This document shows, one piece after another, positions 17,784 through 27,753 of a stretch of DNA of 64,000 nt. Each line of letters starts with the position of its first letter. Position 1 is the stretch's first letter. Position numbers and translations under genes: made by a program. The notes beneath the pieces are model-generated. The model did not search any database. It saw only the letters and a program-made list of their open reading frames with translations, and was not told where the DNA came from. Where the stretch lies: NCBI RefSeq assembly GCF_003958625.1, contig NZ_RSEL01000007.1, positions 62,001 to 126,000 on the forward strand, in the 5' to 3' direction. Source of the stretch: Tsuneonella rigui (GTDB lineage: Bacteria; Pseudomonadota; Alphaproteobacteria; Sphingomonadales; Sphingomonadaceae).

Positions 17784-18557
17784 TCAGGCGTTGCGGGCCA
17801 TCAGGCCGCCGTCGACGGGGATCACCGCACCGGTGATATAGCTCGCCGCGGGCAGCACGAGGCTGAGCGTGATGTGGGCGACTTCCTCCGGCTCGCCGTA
17901 GCGGCGCAGGGCGGTGCGACGGCGGGCGAACTCGGCCTTGGCCTCGTCGGGCACTCCGGCGGTCATCCCCGTATGGATCGGCCCGGGGCACACGCAGTTC
18001 ACAGTGATTCCCTCCTTGCCGAGATCGACCGCGAGGCCGCGCGTCAGCCCAACGACGCCTGACTTGGCCGCCACGTAAGGCGTATCGCCCGCGGTCGCGC
18101 CAAGACCCTCGGTAGAGGCGACGTTGACGATGCGCGGGGCGTCGCTCCTTCGCAGGTATGGCAAGGCCGCGCGCACCATTCGCTGGTGCGCCGTCAGCAT
18201 CACCACCAGCGCGCGATCCCACACTGCATCGTACTGGTCGCCCGCGTCGAGCGGCGCGAACGACGATACACCCGCGTTGTTGACCAGGATGTCGATGCCA
18301 CCGAGTTTCGCCGCGATCTCCGCGACGACCCGCTCGATCGCGGCGCCATCGGCGACATCGAGCGCGAAAGCATGCGCGTTCTCGCCAGCCTCCTCAGCGA
18401 CCTGCTCGCACGCCGCAAGGTCGAGATCGGTCACCGCCACCTTCGCGCCTTGCGCCGCAAACATCCGAGCGGTCGCACGGCCCATACCACTCGCGGCACC
18501 GGTGACGATGGCGACTCGACCGGCGATCGAGCGCGACCGATCCGGCGCGCTGCTCAT
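17784..18557 (-). CDS. SDR-family oxidoreductase
   Basis: A 257-residue classical short-chain dehydrogenase: TGAASGMG (about residues 19-26), an Asp after strand 2 (VTDLDLA) favouring NAD(H), NNAG near 95, catalytic Ser in VASTEG, and Tyr/Lys in YVAAKSG. The C-terminal PVDGGLMA is the usual SDR ending. The substrate is not apparent. Its ATG overlaps the stop of amn (ATGA), so the two are translationally coupled, but no metabolic link between them is obvious. Confidence 0.85.
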   Translation of the reverse strand: MSSAPDRSRSIAGRVAIVTGAASGMGRATARMFAAQGAKVAVTDLDLAACEQVAEEAGENAHAFALDVADGAAIERVVAEIAAKLGGIDILVNNAGVSSFAPLDAGDQYDAVWDRALVVMLTAHQRMVRAALPYLRRSDAPRIVNVASTEGLGATAGDTPYVAAKSGVVGLTRGLAVDLGKEGITVNCVCPGPIHTGMTAGVPDEAKAEFARRRTALRRYGEPEEVAHITLSLVLPAASYITGAVIPVDGGLMARNA

Positions 18558-19987
18558 CTAAACGGCGGCTCGTTGAACGCGCGCAGCTTGCGAGAATGCA
18601 GCCGATCGCCCTCGTCGCGCAGTCGGCGGCAAGCGGTGACGCCGATCTGGAGGTGGGCGGCGATCGCCTCTTCGTAGAACTTGTTCGCCTGGCCGGGTAG
18701 CTTGATCTCCCCGTGCAATGGCTTGTCGCTGACGCACAGCAGGGTGCCGTAGGGGACGCGGAAGCGGTAGCCTTGACCAGCGATCGTGGCGCTTTCCATA
18801 TCGACCCCGACCGCGCGGCTTAGCGACATCCGGCGGGCGGACTGGGTGTACTGCAGTTCCCAGTTGCGGTCGTCGGTGGTGACCACGGTGCCGGTGCGCA
18901 TACGCTGCTTGAGGTCGTTGCCGTGCGCGCCGCTGACTTCCTCGGCCGCCATGTACAGCGCCTGCTGGACTTCGGCGATCGCAGGCAAGGGAATCTCGGG
19001 CGGGAGCACGGGGTCGAGCACGTGATCGTCGCGCAAATAAGCGTGGGCGAGAACGTAGTCGCCGATCTTTTGGCTCGGGCGCAGGCCGCCGCAGTGGCCG
19101 ATCATCAGCCAGGCCTCGGGCCGCAGCACCGCCAGGTGATCGGTGATCGTCTTGGCGTTCGACGGGCCGACCCCGATGTTGACCAGCGTGATGCCCGAGC
19201 GGTTCTCACCGATCAGGTGGTAGGCCGGCATCTGGTGGCGCCGCCATGCAGTGTCGGATAGCTGCAGACGCGCGTTGCTTTTGCGCTCGGTCAGCATCAA
19301 GCCGCCCGCGCCGGCGAGCGCCGTGCAGCCGTTCTCACCTAGTTGCTCGGCCGCCCAGTCGACGAATTCATCGACGTAGCGGTGATAGTTGGTGAACAGG
19401 ATGAAGCGCTGGAAATCCTCGATCCGCGTGCCCGTGTAGTGCGCAAGGCGGGCGAGCGAGAAATCGGTCCGCAATCCATCGAACAGCGACAGGGGGATCG
19501 TCGGGCCGTCAAGGTCGATGCCATCGGCCAGTTCGTCGCCGATCAGCGCTAGCTCGGTCGCCGGGAAGTGACGAGCGAGCTCCTGCGGACTGATGCCGGC
19601 CATCTCCGCGCCGGCAGCCCCATCGAGCACGTAGGGGAAGGGGATTTCCTGGCGAGAGGCGCGCACTTCCATCTCGACCGGGTAGTCGCCCGTGATGTGC
19701 TCAAGCTGGTCGCGCAGGTAGTCGGCGAACAGCGTCGGACGAGTGACCGTGGTCGCGTAGGTGCCGGCCACGTTAAGCCGGCCGAAGGCCCGGCTCCGAC
19801 TTTGAACTCGATCGCCGCCGCCGTAGCGTATCACCAGTTCTGGGTACGCGTAGCTGCCGTCGATACGCCGTGAGGGGGCGGGCAGGCTGCCGTCGCGGGC
19901 ATAGGCGAGGACATCGGCACGCAGTGTGCCCACCGCACGTTCGTAGAGTTCGGACAGCTGCTGAAGGATCGTTTCGACTGATTGCAT
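18554..19987 (-). CDS. amn: AMP nucleosidase
   Basis: Cleaves AMP to adenine and ribose 5-phosphate in the cytoplasm, controlling adenylate pools. The 477-residue length matches the bacterial long form, with an N-terminal regulatory domain (about residues 1-180) and a C-terminal phosphorylase-like catalytic domain. The latter has NIGVGPSNAKTITDHLAVLRP, GHCGGLRPSQKIGDYVLA and the ribose-binding region VGVDMESATIAGQGYRF. The ATG lies 92 bases below rplI, with that operon's terminator in between, so it probably has its own promoter. Confidence 0.93.
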   Translation of the reverse strand: MQSVETILQQLSELYERAVGTLRADVLAYARDGSLPAPSRRIDGSYAYPELVIRYGGGDRVQSRSRAFGRLNVAGTYATTVTRPTLFADYLRDQLEHITGDYPVEMEVRASRQEIPFPYVLDGAAGAEMAGISPQELARHFPATELALIGDELADGIDLDGPTIPLSLFDGLRTDFSLARLAHYTGTRIEDFQRFILFTNYHRYVDEFVDWAAEQLGENGCTALAGAGGLMLTERKSNARLQLSDTAWRRHQMPAYHLIGENRSGITLVNIGVGPSNAKTITDHLAVLRPEAWLMIGHCGGLRPSQKIGDYVLAHAYLRDDHVLDPVLPPEIPLPAIAEVQQALYMAAEEVSGAHGNDLKQRMRTGTVVTTDDRNWELQYTQSARRMSLSRAVGVDMESATIAGQGYRFRVPYGTLLCVSDKPLHGEIKLPGQANKFYEEAIAAHLQIGVTACRRLRDEGDRLHSRKLRAFNEPPFR

Positions 19988-20016
19988 CGGAGGCCCGATA
20001 GACCGCGCGGCGGCAA

Positions 20017-20055
20017 AGAAAAAGGGGCGCGGAACCCGCTGGTCCCGCGCCCCTT
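20017..20055 (-). terminator. Terminator of the rpsF-rpsR-rplI operon
   Basis: Perfect 11-bp stem AAGGGGCGCGG (20022-20032) / CCGCGCCCCTT (20045-20055) with a 12-base loop. On the minus strand the stem is followed by a T-rich run (complement of AAAGAAAAA), as expected after rplI. Confidence 0.88.
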
Positions 20056-20079
20056 GATCTGGGCTCCGTAGAGAAGCGC

Positions 20080-20688
20080 TTAGCCTTCGCTGGCTTCGGC
20101 GCGCTCTTCGAGCAAGTCGGCCGGGATTTCGCCAGGCTCGAGCGACGGATCGACTGCTTCGGTGAAGCCTTCGCTCTCGTTGCGCTCTTCCTCGGCCATC
20201 GCGCCGATGACGTCGACGCCCTGGCGCTGCAGCTCGGCTTCGTCGTCCGAACGGGCAACGTTGGCCTTGACGATTACGTGCACCTCGGGGTGCAGCGCGA
20301 TGGTCACGTCGTGGATGCCGAGCGTCTTGATCGGGTGACCCAGAACGACCTGGCGCTTGTCGACCTTGTGGCCGCCGGCCTCGAGGCCCTGGACCACGTC
20401 GCGGACGCTGACCGAGCCGTAGAGCTGGCCGGCGTTCGAAGACGAACGGATCAGGACGATCTCGGCGCCTTCAAGCTTCTCGCCCGCCTTTTCGGCATCG
20501 CTGCGGCGGTTGGCGTTCTCGGTCTCGAGACGCTCGCGGTTGGCTTCGTAGACCTTGCGGTTCGCATCGTTGGCGCGGAGCGCCTTCTTCTGCGGCAGCA
20601 GGAAGTTGCGCGCGTAGCCGTCCTTGACGGTCACGACATCGCCCATGGCGCCAAGGTTGGCGACGCGTTCGAGCAGGATGATATCCAT
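20080..20688 (-). CDS. rplI: 50S ribosomal protein L9
   Basis: A 202-residue L9. The N-terminal domain ([19 protein letters not shown], then [17 protein letters not shown]) binds 23S rRNA, a long connecting helix follows (about residues 42-78), and the C-terminal domain contains GSVSVRDVV and HPEVHV. An acidic extension of about 50 residues beyond the E. coli length (rich in Glu, ending EERAEASEG) is common in alphaproteobacteria. Third gene of the rpsF-rpsR-rplI unit, 13 bases after rpsR. Confidence 0.97.
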   Translation of the reverse strand: MDIILLERVANLGAMGDVVTVKDGYARNFLLPQKKALRANDANRKVYEANRERLETENANRRSDAEKAGEKLEGAEIVLIRSSSNAGQLYGSVSVRDVVQGLEAGGHKVDKRQVVLGHPIKTLGIHDVTIALHPEVHVIVKANVARSDDEAELQRQGVDVIGAMAEEERNESEGFTEAVDPSLEPGEIPADLLEERAEASEG

Positions 20689-20701
20689 GTCCGTGCGCTC
20701 C

Positions 20702-20926
20702 TTACTTCACGATGTAGGGAAGGAGACCGATCTGGCGCGAACGCTTGATCGCGGTCGCCAGCTCACGCTGCTTCTTGCCCGAAACGGCGGTGATGCGGCT
20801 CGGCACGATCTTGCCACGCTCGGACATGAAGCCCTGCAGCAGGCGCACGTCCTTGTAATCGATCTTCGGCGCGTTCTTGCCCGAGAACGGGCAGGACTTG
20901 CGGCGGCGGAAAAACGGGCGGGCCAT
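20702..20926 (-). CDS. rpsR: 30S ribosomal protein S18
   Basis: A 74-residue S18, which pairs with S6 on the 30S platform. The sequence ([45 protein letters not shown]) is fully characteristic. Its ATG overlaps the rpsF stop by one base (TGATG), so translation is coupled to S6. Confidence 0.98.
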   Translation of the reverse strand: MARPFFRRRKSCPFSGKNAPKIDYKDVRLLQGFMSERGKIVPSRITAVSGKKQRELATAIKRSRQIGLLPYIVK

Positions 20927-21321
20927 CAGTCGCGCTCCTCACGGTCACGGCGGGGCTTGCGATCGCGATCGCCGCCACGCTCACCACGGTCGCCACGGTC
21001 GCTCTTGCGCATCATCACGCTGGGACCAGTCTCGTGCTCATCGACGCGCACGGTCAGGTAGCGGATCACGTCTTCGTTGATCCGGGTCTGACGCTCGAGC
21101 TCGGCGACGACGCCACCGGGGCCTTCGATGTTGAGCAGCACGAAGTGTGCCTTGCGGTTGCGGTCGATCTTGTAGGCGAGGTTCTTGAGACCCCAGGTCT
21201 CGGTCTTGGTCACCTTGCCGTCGTTCGCTTCGACGATCTCGGTGGCCGTCGCGGCCAGTGCATCGACCTGAGCCTGGCTCAGATCCTGGCGCGCGAGAAA
21301 GATGTGCTCGTAGAGAGCCAT
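20926..21321 (-). CDS. rpsF: 30S ribosomal protein S6
   Basis: A 131-residue S6 beginning [15 protein letters not shown], with the typical [15 protein letters not shown] and [11 protein letters not shown] segments and a highly charged C-terminal tail (about residues 103-131) of Arg, Asp and Glu. The start at 21321 is set by that conserved N-terminus; the open frame extends much further but is antisense to the DUF808 gene. First gene of the operon, preceded by a promoter-like sequence and a leader hairpin. Confidence 0.97.
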   Translation of the reverse strand: MALYEHIFLARQDLSQAQVDALAATATEIVEANDGKVTKTETWGLKNLAYKIDRNRKAHFVLLNIEGPGGVVAELERQTRINEDVIRYLTVRVDEHETGPSVMMRKSDRGDRGERGGDRDRKPRRDREERD

Positions 21322-21377
21322 ATTCTCGGTTCCTTGTTGTGGCCGATCGCTGGCTTGTCCGCGCGGATCGCGGGGCC

Positions 21378-21408
21378 CCTCCGGCTTTCTTCTTTCCCGG
21401 CCCGGAGG
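21378..21408 (-). promoter_or_regulatory. Leader hairpin of rpsF, possible S6:S18 autoregulatory site
   Basis: In the rpsF leader, CCTCCGG (minus strand 21408-21402) pairs perfectly with CCGGAGG (21384-21378) around a 17-base purine-rich loop. S6:S18 complexes are known to bind a leader hairpin of this operon in several bacterial groups; whether this hairpin has the required CCG loop geometry cannot be judged by eye. Confidence 0.35.
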
Positions 21409-21421
21409 CTGGGAAGCGGCG

Positions 21422-21449
21422 CACATAGCGGCATCGCCCACAAAAGCAA
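21422..21449 (-). promoter_or_regulatory. Candidate rpsF operon promoter
   Basis: Minus-strand TTGCTT (21444-21449) and TATGTG (21422-21427) separated by 16 bases, about 100 bases upstream of the rpsF ATG and in front of the leader hairpin. By-eye assignment. Confidence 0.4.
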
Positions 21450-21501
21450 GTCTTGTGCGCCTGCGAAGGCGCGGGCAGGGCGGCGGCTGAAGGAGAACGC
21501 G

Positions 21502-22455
21502 ATGCCCGGCGGTTTGGTTGCGCTGCTTGACGATATCTCGGTGATCGCGCGCGCGGCCGCCGCCTCGGTCGACGATGTCGGCATAGCCGCCGGCCGTGCG
21601 GGCGCCAAGGCGGCAGGCGTGGTGATCGACGATGCGGCGGTGACGCCGAACTACGTCACCGGCTTCACGCCCGACCGCGAGCTGCCGATCATCGCCAAGA
21701 TCACCAAGGGTAGCCTCAAGAACAAGCTGCTGATCCTGCTGCCGGTGGCGCTGCTGCTGAGCGAGTTCCTGCCGTGGGCGATCACCCCGCTGCTGATGCT
21801 GGGCGGCGCCTACCTGAGCTATGAGGGCGCGGAGAAGATCATCGAAAAGCTCGGTGGCGCGAAGCACGGCGAGACGCTGGAGGACGACGTCGAGGATCCC
21901 GTGGCGTTCGAGCAGTCGCGGGTCAGCGGGGCGGTGCGCACCGACTTGATCCTGTCGGCGGAGATCATGGCGATCACGCTCGCCTCGGTCGCCGCGGAAA
22001 GCCTGCTCGCACGCGCCGCGGTGCTGGCGATCGTCGGCATCGGCATCACGGTGGTGGTCTATGGTGCAGTTGGCCTGATCGTGAAGATGGACGATATCGG
22101 GCTGCATCTCGCCAAGCGCAGTTCCGCGTCGGCGCAGCGCATCGGGCGCGGCCTGGTGCACGCAATGCCCCACGTGCTGACCGCGCTGTCGGCGATCGGC
22201 ACCGTGGCGATGCTGTGGGTCGGCGGCGGAATCGTGCTGCACGGGCTGCTGGAACTGGGCGTCCCGGGCCCCGAACACCTCGTGGAGACTGTTCGGCACT
22301 CGGTTGAGGCTGTTTCCGGAGTGTTCAGCGGGGTGTTCGGCTGGCTGACTTATGCCGCGCTGTCAGCGGCATTCGGCCTCGCCCTCGGCGCGATTATCGC
22401 GACGCTGTTGCACTGGGTTCACAACTTGCGCGGCACGCACAAGCACGCCGACTAA
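21502..22455 (+). CDS. DUF808 (YedI-type) inner-membrane protein
   Basis: A 317-residue membrane protein. The opening [34 protein letters not shown] and the [16 protein letters not shown] segment are the hallmark of the YedI/DUF808 family, whose role is not established. About five to six hydrophobic segments follow (around residues 73-105, 150-195, 220-245 and 275-305), ending with a His-rich tail (RGTHKHAD). ATG 21502 is chosen for the conserved start and the AAGGAG upstream. Its stop overlaps the stop of the convergent mpl gene. Confidence 0.88.
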   Translation: MPGGLVALLDDISVIARAAAASVDDVGIAAGRAGAKAAGVVIDDAAVTPNYVTGFTPDRELPIIAKITKGSLKNKLLILLPVALLLSEFLPWAITPLLMLGGAYLSYEGAEKIIEKLGGAKHGETLEDDVEDPVAFEQSRVSGAVRTDLILSAEIMAITLASVAAESLLARAAVLAIVGIGITVVVYGAVGLIVKMDDIGLHLAKRSSASAQRIGRGLVHAMPHVLTALSAIGTVAMLWVGGGIVLHGLLELGVPGPEHLVETVRHSVEAVSGVFSGVFGWLTYAALSAAFGLALGAIIATLLHWVHNLRGTHKHAD

Positions 22456-23870
22456 TCGAGGCGGGCGAACAACTCGCGGGCGAACTCGGTCAGCGTATCG
22501 TCGCGTGCGCCCATGACCACGATGCGATCGCCTGGACGTGCGAGCTGCGCGATGCGATCGGCAACGGCCTCGCGAGAGGGGACGTACTCGGCGTGGCCGC
22601 CAGCTTGCTCGATCAACCCGACGACTCGTTCCGCTCCTTCGCTCCTGTCGGCGGTGCCGCCGAAATAGACCGGATCGCACAGGATCGTCACGTCTTCGGG
22701 ACCGAGCTCGCGCGCAAAGGTTTCGGCAAGCTCATGTCCCATCTGCCGTAGCGGCCCGTAGCCGTGCGGCTGGAAGAACGCGACTACCCGCCCGGGGTGT
22801 TGCTTGAGCGTGCGGAGAGTGGCGGCGCACTTCTCGGGGTTGTGCCCGAAGTCGTCGATCACGGAGATGCCGCTGGCGGTGGTGCCGACGATCTCGAACC
22901 TTCGCGCAAGGCCGGCAAATGTGCCGAGCGCGGCGACTGCGTCCTCCACCGGAACCCCTGCCGCACTCGCCCCGGCGATCGCGGCGAGCGCGTTGGACAG
23001 GTTATGCCGCCCCGGCATGGCGAGACGCAGCGGCTGCGCGGACCCGTCGCGCCGGTCGATGACGGTCGCGGCGACTGCAGTCGGCTGGTCCATGATCGAG
23101 CCGGGCTCGACCGACAGATCGGCCTCTGGCATGCCGAGCGCGAAAGTGGTCAGACCGTCGATATCGTGCGCTAGCGCGCGAACCTCGGCTTCGTCCCAGT
23201 TCACCGCGCACGCTTGAGACGCTCGGAGGTAGTCGTCGAACAACGTGCGCAACTCTTCCATGCTTTTGTGGTCGAGGCTGACGTTGAGCAGCACCCCCAC
23301 CGAAGGCCGGTAGAGCGCGATCGAACCGTCGCTCTCGTCCACTTCGCTGACGTAGAGCGCGCTCCCGCCGACATGCGCGCTGGCGAACGGGCTGTCGGGG
23401 GATACGAAGTTCTTCATCACCGCCCCGTTCATGATCGTCGGGTCGCGGCCAGCTTCGTGCATGATCCAGCCGAGCATGGCAGTCACGGTGCTCTTGCCGC
23501 TGGTCCCGGCGATGGCGATGCTGGTGTCGGCAGCATTGAACAGCGCGGCGTTAAGTTCTGCGCGGGTCATGCGCGGGCAGCCCAGGTCCCCGGCTCGCAC
23601 GATTTCCGGGACGGTGTCCTCGACCGCGGCGCTTGCCACAACGATCTGCTCCGCGCTGGTCACCCCCCTGCCATCCTGCGGGAACAGCCCGAAGCCGTTG
23701 CGTTCGAGCCAGCCGAACTTCTCCTGGGTCCGGCCCTGATCATGGCTGCGGTCCGAGCCGGCGACTTCGCCGCCGAGCCCGTGGACGATCTGCGCCAAGG
23801 GCAGCATGCCCGATCCTCCGATGCCGCAAAAGAACCAGGGCTGGGCGCGAAGGTCGAGGGGCTTGTCCAT
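22452..23870 (-). CDS. mpl: Mur-ligase family: UDP-N-acetylmuramate:tripeptide ligase (Mpl-like)
   Basis: A 472-residue Mur ligase with the N-terminal GIGGSGMLPLAQI motif, ATP-binding AGTSGKSTVTAML (about residues 107-119), central-domain NVSLDHKSMEEL and C-terminal IDDFGHNPEKCAATL. Mpl reattaches the recycled L-Ala-D-Glu-meso-DAP tripeptide to UDP-MurNAc; MurC adds L-Ala. I favour Mpl because the neighbouring divergent gene is an LD-carboxypeptidase, which produces the tripeptide, and because the DDFGHNPEK form differs from the DDYGHHP typical of MurC. The start MDKPLDL at 23870 puts the GIGGSG motif close to the N-terminus. Confidence 0.8.
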   Translation of the reverse strand: MDKPLDLRAQPWFFCGIGGSGMLPLAQIVHGLGGEVAGSDRSHDQGRTQEKFGWLERNGFGLFPQDGRGVTSAEQIVVASAAVEDTVPEIVRAGDLGCPRMTRAELNAALFNAADTSIAIAGTSGKSTVTAMLGWIMHEAGRDPTIMNGAVMKNFVSPDSPFASAHVGGSALYVSEVDESDGSIALYRPSVGVLLNVSLDHKSMEELRTLFDDYLRASQACAVNWDEAEVRALAHDIDGLTTFALGMPEADLSVEPGSIMDQPTAVAATVIDRRDGSAQPLRLAMPGRHNLSNALAAIAGASAAGVPVEDAVAALGTFAGLARRFEIVGTTASGISVIDDFGHNPEKCAATLRTLKQHPGRVVAFFQPHGYGPLRQMGHELAETFARELGPEDVTILCDPVYFGGTADRSEGAERVVGLIEQAGGHAEYVPSREAVADRIAQLARPGDRIVVMGARDDTLTEFARELFARLD

Positions 23871-23931
23871 AAATCGGCGCGGTGCGTAGTCGGGGATGCA
23901 CTGGATGTGAAGCGCTGCTAGGACCCATGCG

Positions 23932-24759
23932 ATGAGCCGCATCGCGATCTGTGCGCCCGCCACGCCTATCACCCGCGAAGCTGCGGACCGCGTGACGGCG
24001 CTGGCGACGGCCGAGTTTCCCGGTCTGGAGCTCGATTTCCACGAGCAGTGCTTTGCGGTGGAGGGCCACTTCGCTGGACCGGACAGCTTGCGGCTCTCGG
24101 CTTTGCTCGACTGCGCTAATGACCCGGGCGTCGATGCGGTGTGGTTTGCGCGCGGCGGCTACGGATCGAATCGCATCGCCGAGCGGGCGATAACTGGGAT
24201 GTCGCCCGCAGCGCGCGACAAGGCCTACCTCGGGTTTTCCGACTGTGGGTTCGTCCTCGCCGGGCTCTACAAGGCCGGGATCGGTCGGCCCGCGCATGGG
24301 CCAATGGCCGGCGGCATCATGGGGCCGGACGGGACGGGAAGCGTTCGGCGGGCGCTCGGCTGGTTCGCTGGCGCCACAGACGGCCTGGAGCCGTCGCTCG
24401 ATGACCGGCCGACGGTTGCTTTCAACCTCATCACGCTCGCCGCGCTGACCGGCACGCCGCTGATGCCCGACCTGACCGGACACGTCGTCATCGTCGAGGA
24501 GGTGGCAGAGCACCTCTATGCAATCGACCGGCTGTTCTTTCATCTCGCCTCGCAATTACGGGGGATAGCGGGAATGCGGCTGGGGATGATCACCGCGGTG
24601 CCAGAGAACGATCGCCCCTTCGGCACCGAGGCGGAGGATATCGCCCGCCACTGGTGCACTTCGGCCGGCATTCCCTATCTCGGCCGGGCGCAGGTGGGAC
24701 ACGATCCCGCCAACCGGATCGTCCCGTTCGGTCTTGCCGCCAACGCCCCTCGCGCATAG
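23932..24759 (+). CDS. ldcA: LD-carboxypeptidase, peptidase family S66
   Basis: A 275-residue serine peptidase that removes the terminal D-Ala from the L-Ala-D-Glu-DAP-D-Ala tetrapeptide during murein recycling in the cytoplasm. S66 features are an N-terminal IAICAPATPITRE, the nucleophile region WFARGGYGSNRIAE (in which the family's usual Ser is shifted by neighbouring substitutions), YLGFSDCG, and the C-terminal Glu/His parts (VIVEEVAEHLYAIDR and VGHDPANRIVPFG). No signal peptide is seen. It is divergent from the mpl-like gene with 61 bases between starts, forming a recycling pair. Confidence 0.87.
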   Translation: MSRIAICAPATPITREAADRVTALATAEFPGLELDFHEQCFAVEGHFAGPDSLRLSALLDCANDPGVDAVWFARGGYGSNRIAERAITGMSPAARDKAYLGFSDCGFVLAGLYKAGIGRPAHGPMAGGIMGPDGTGSVRRALGWFAGATDGLEPSLDDRPTVAFNLITLAALTGTPLMPDLTGHVVIVEEVAEHLYAIDRLFFHLASQLRGIAGMRLGMITAVPENDRPFGTEAEDIARHWCTSAGIPYLGRAQVGHDPANRIVPFGLAANAPRA

Positions 24760-24783
24760 GCGCGTCGCCCAAAGGAGATTGCG

Positions 24784-25718
24784 ATGAGAGCGTTCGTCTT
24801 TCCGGGGCAGGGCAGCCAGAAGGTCGGCATGGGCGTCGAGTTGGCGGGAGCCAGCACCGCAGCGCGCGAGGTCTTCCAAGAGGTCGACGACGCGCTCGAT
24901 CAGAAGCTGTTCTCGATCATGTCCGAGGGGCCGGAAGACCAACTGACGCTGACCGAGAACGCCCAGCCGGCGATCATGGCCCATGCCATCGCCGTGCTGC
25001 GAGTGCTTGAAAAGGAGGCCGGAATTGCGCTGACCGAAGCCGCGGATTGCGTCGCCGGGCACAGCCTGGGCGAGTACACCGCCCTCTGCGCCGCCGGCGC
25101 GTTCAGCCTCGCCGATACCGCGCGGCTGCTCAAGCTGCGCGGGCAGGCGATGCAGGCTGCGGTGCCCGTCGGTGTGGGCGCAATGTGCGCCTTGCTCGGC
25201 GCGGATCTCGAGAAGGCGCAGGCCTTGGCCGAGGCGTCGTCAGAGGGTCAGGTGTGCCAGGTCGCGAACGACAACGATCCGACGCAGGTGGTCCTCTCAG
25301 GCCATCGCGAGGCGATCGAGCGGGCGGTGGCGCTGGTCAAGGAACATGGCATCAAGCGGGGTGTCTTGCTGCCGGTGTCGGCGCCGTTCCACTGCGACCT
25401 GATGCAACCCGCGGCCGATGCGATGGCGGAGGCTTTGCAGAAAGTTCCTCCGAAGGCCTTCCGGCTGCCCATTTATGCCAACGTCACTGCCGCACAAGTG
25501 GTTCAACCTGAGGAAGAACAGCGGCTGCTGGTAGAGCAGGTGTGCGGCCGGGTTCGCTGGCGCGAGTCGGTGCTGGCGATGCGGGCCGCGGGCGTCGAGG
25601 AATTCGTCGAACTGGGCGGCAAGGTGCTCGGCCCGATGATCGGCCGGATCGATTCTGATGCCAAGGTGACCAGCGTGGTGACGATGGCCGATATCGAAGC
25701 GCTGGCGAAGGAGATCGC

Positions 25719-25722
<4 letters not shown>
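24784..25722 (+). CDS. fabD: Malonyl-CoA:ACP transacylase
   Basis: Moves malonyl from CoA to acyl carrier protein at the start of type II fatty-acid synthesis. The 312-residue protein has PGQGSQKVGMG (about residues 6-16), the nucleophile motif GHSLGEYTALCAAGAF (Ser near 92), and the catalytic His region PVSAPFHCDLM (near 200). AAAGGAG lies upstream of the ATG. It overlaps fabG by four bases; the usual later genes acpP and fabF are absent here, dnaN being next. Confidence 0.95.
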
Positions 25723-26474
<752 letters not shown>

Positions 26475-26477
26475 GGC

Positions 26478-26545
26478 TTATCCCCAAGGGAATCGGCCAC
26501 GGCGGGCTTCGTCCTTGCCGAAAACGGGCCTCCCGCTAAGGATAA
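26478..26545. promoter_or_regulatory. Two DnaA-box-like sites upstream of dnaN
   Basis: TTATCCCCA (26478-26486, plus strand) differs from the TTATCCACA consensus at one base. TTATCCTTA on the minus strand (26545-26537) differs at two. Both lie in the 151-bp gap between fabG and dnaN. Such near-matches can occur by chance in a region this size. Confidence 0.25.
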
Positions 26546-26625
26546 TCGGGTAATTTCCGGCGCTCGCGGGCGATTCCGGCTTCCGGTTCGCAAAGGCGGC
26601 GCTTGAGGGGTAAGAGTAGGAACCG

Positions 26626-27753
26626 ATGAAGGCCACCATCGAACGCGCGACGCTGCTGCGCTGCCTGTCCCACGTGCAGTCGGTGGTCGAACGCCGCAAC
26701 ACCATCCCGATCCTGTCGAACGTGCTGCTCGATGCCTCGGACGGCGGCACGCTCAAGGTCATGGCGACCGACCTCGACCTGCAGGTGGTCGAGAACATCG
26801 CCGCCGCCTCGGTCGAGAGCGCGGGCGCGATCACCGTCTCGGCGCACCTGTTGTTCGACATCGCGAGGAAGCTGCAGGAAGGCAGCCAGGTCAGCCTGGA
26901 GACCGCCGAGAACCGCATGACGGTGAAGGCCGGCCGCAGCCGCTTCTCGCTACCCACGCTGCCGCGCGACGATTTCCCGGTGATCGTCGAAGGCGACCTG
27001 CCGACCAGCTTCGAGCTGCCCGCCAAGACGCTGGCGGAACTGATCGACCGCACCCGCTTCGCGATCTCGACCGAAGAGACGCGCTACTACCTCAATGGCA
27101 TCTTCCTGCATGTGTCGGACGAGGACCAGCCGGTGCTCAAGGCCGCGGCGACCGATGGTCACCGCCTGGCCCGCTTCACCATTCCGCGGCCCGATGGGGC
27201 CGAGGGCATGCCCGATGTGATCGTGCCGCGCAAAGCGGTCGCCGAACTGCGCAAGCTGCTGGAAGAGGCGCTCGACGGAAACGTTCAGATCGACCTGTCG
27301 GCAAGCAAGATCCGTTTCACCCTGGGCGGTGAGGGCGGTGTGGTGCTGACCAGCAAGCTGATCGACGGCACTTTCCCCGATTATTCGCGTGTTATCCCAA
27401 CGGGTAACGACAAGCTCCTGCGGCTTGATCCGAAGTCGTTTTACGAAGGCGTCGACCGCGTCGCGACCATCGCCACCGAGAAGACCCGCGCGGTCAAGAT
27501 GGGGCTCGACAACGACAAGGTCACCCTGTCGGTCACCTCGCCCGACAACGGCACCGCGGCCGAAGAAGTCCCCGCCGACTACCGCGCCGACGGGATGGAG
27601 ATCGGCTTCAACGCCAATTACTTGAAGGACATTCTTCACCAGATCGACGGCGACACGGTGGAACTGCACCTCGCCGATCCCGGCGCGCCGACGCTGATCC
27701 GTCAGGATGAGAAGAGCCCGGCGCTGTACGTGCTGATGCCGATGCGGGTGTGA
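26626..27753 (+). CDS. dnaN: DNA polymerase III beta subunit (sliding clamp)
   Basis: A 375-residue clamp subunit that forms the dimeric ring tethering polymerase III and other clamp-binding proteins. The start MKATIERATLLRCLSHVQSVVERRNTIPIL is characteristic, as are the three topologically similar domains of about 125 residues each, the RYYLNGIFLH segment and the C-terminal ALYVLMPMRV. It is not beside dnaA or recF in this window. The last codons overlap the GTG of the next small gene. Confidence 0.97.
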   Translation: MKATIERATLLRCLSHVQSVVERRNTIPILSNVLLDASDGGTLKVMATDLDLQVVENIAAASVESAGAITVSAHLLFDIARKLQEGSQVSLETAENRMTVKAGRSRFSLPTLPRDDFPVIVEGDLPTSFELPAKTLAELIDRTRFAISTEETRYYLNGIFLHVSDEDQPVLKAAATDGHRLARFTIPRPDGAEGMPDVIVPRKAVAELRKLLEEALDGNVQIDLSASKIRFTLGGEGGVVLTSKLIDGTFPDYSRVIPTGNDKLLRLDPKSFYEGVDRVATIATEKTRAVKMGLDNDKVTLSVTSPDNGTAAEEVPADYRADGMEIGFNANYLKDILHQIDGDTVELHLADPGAPTLIRQDEKSPALYVLMPMRV

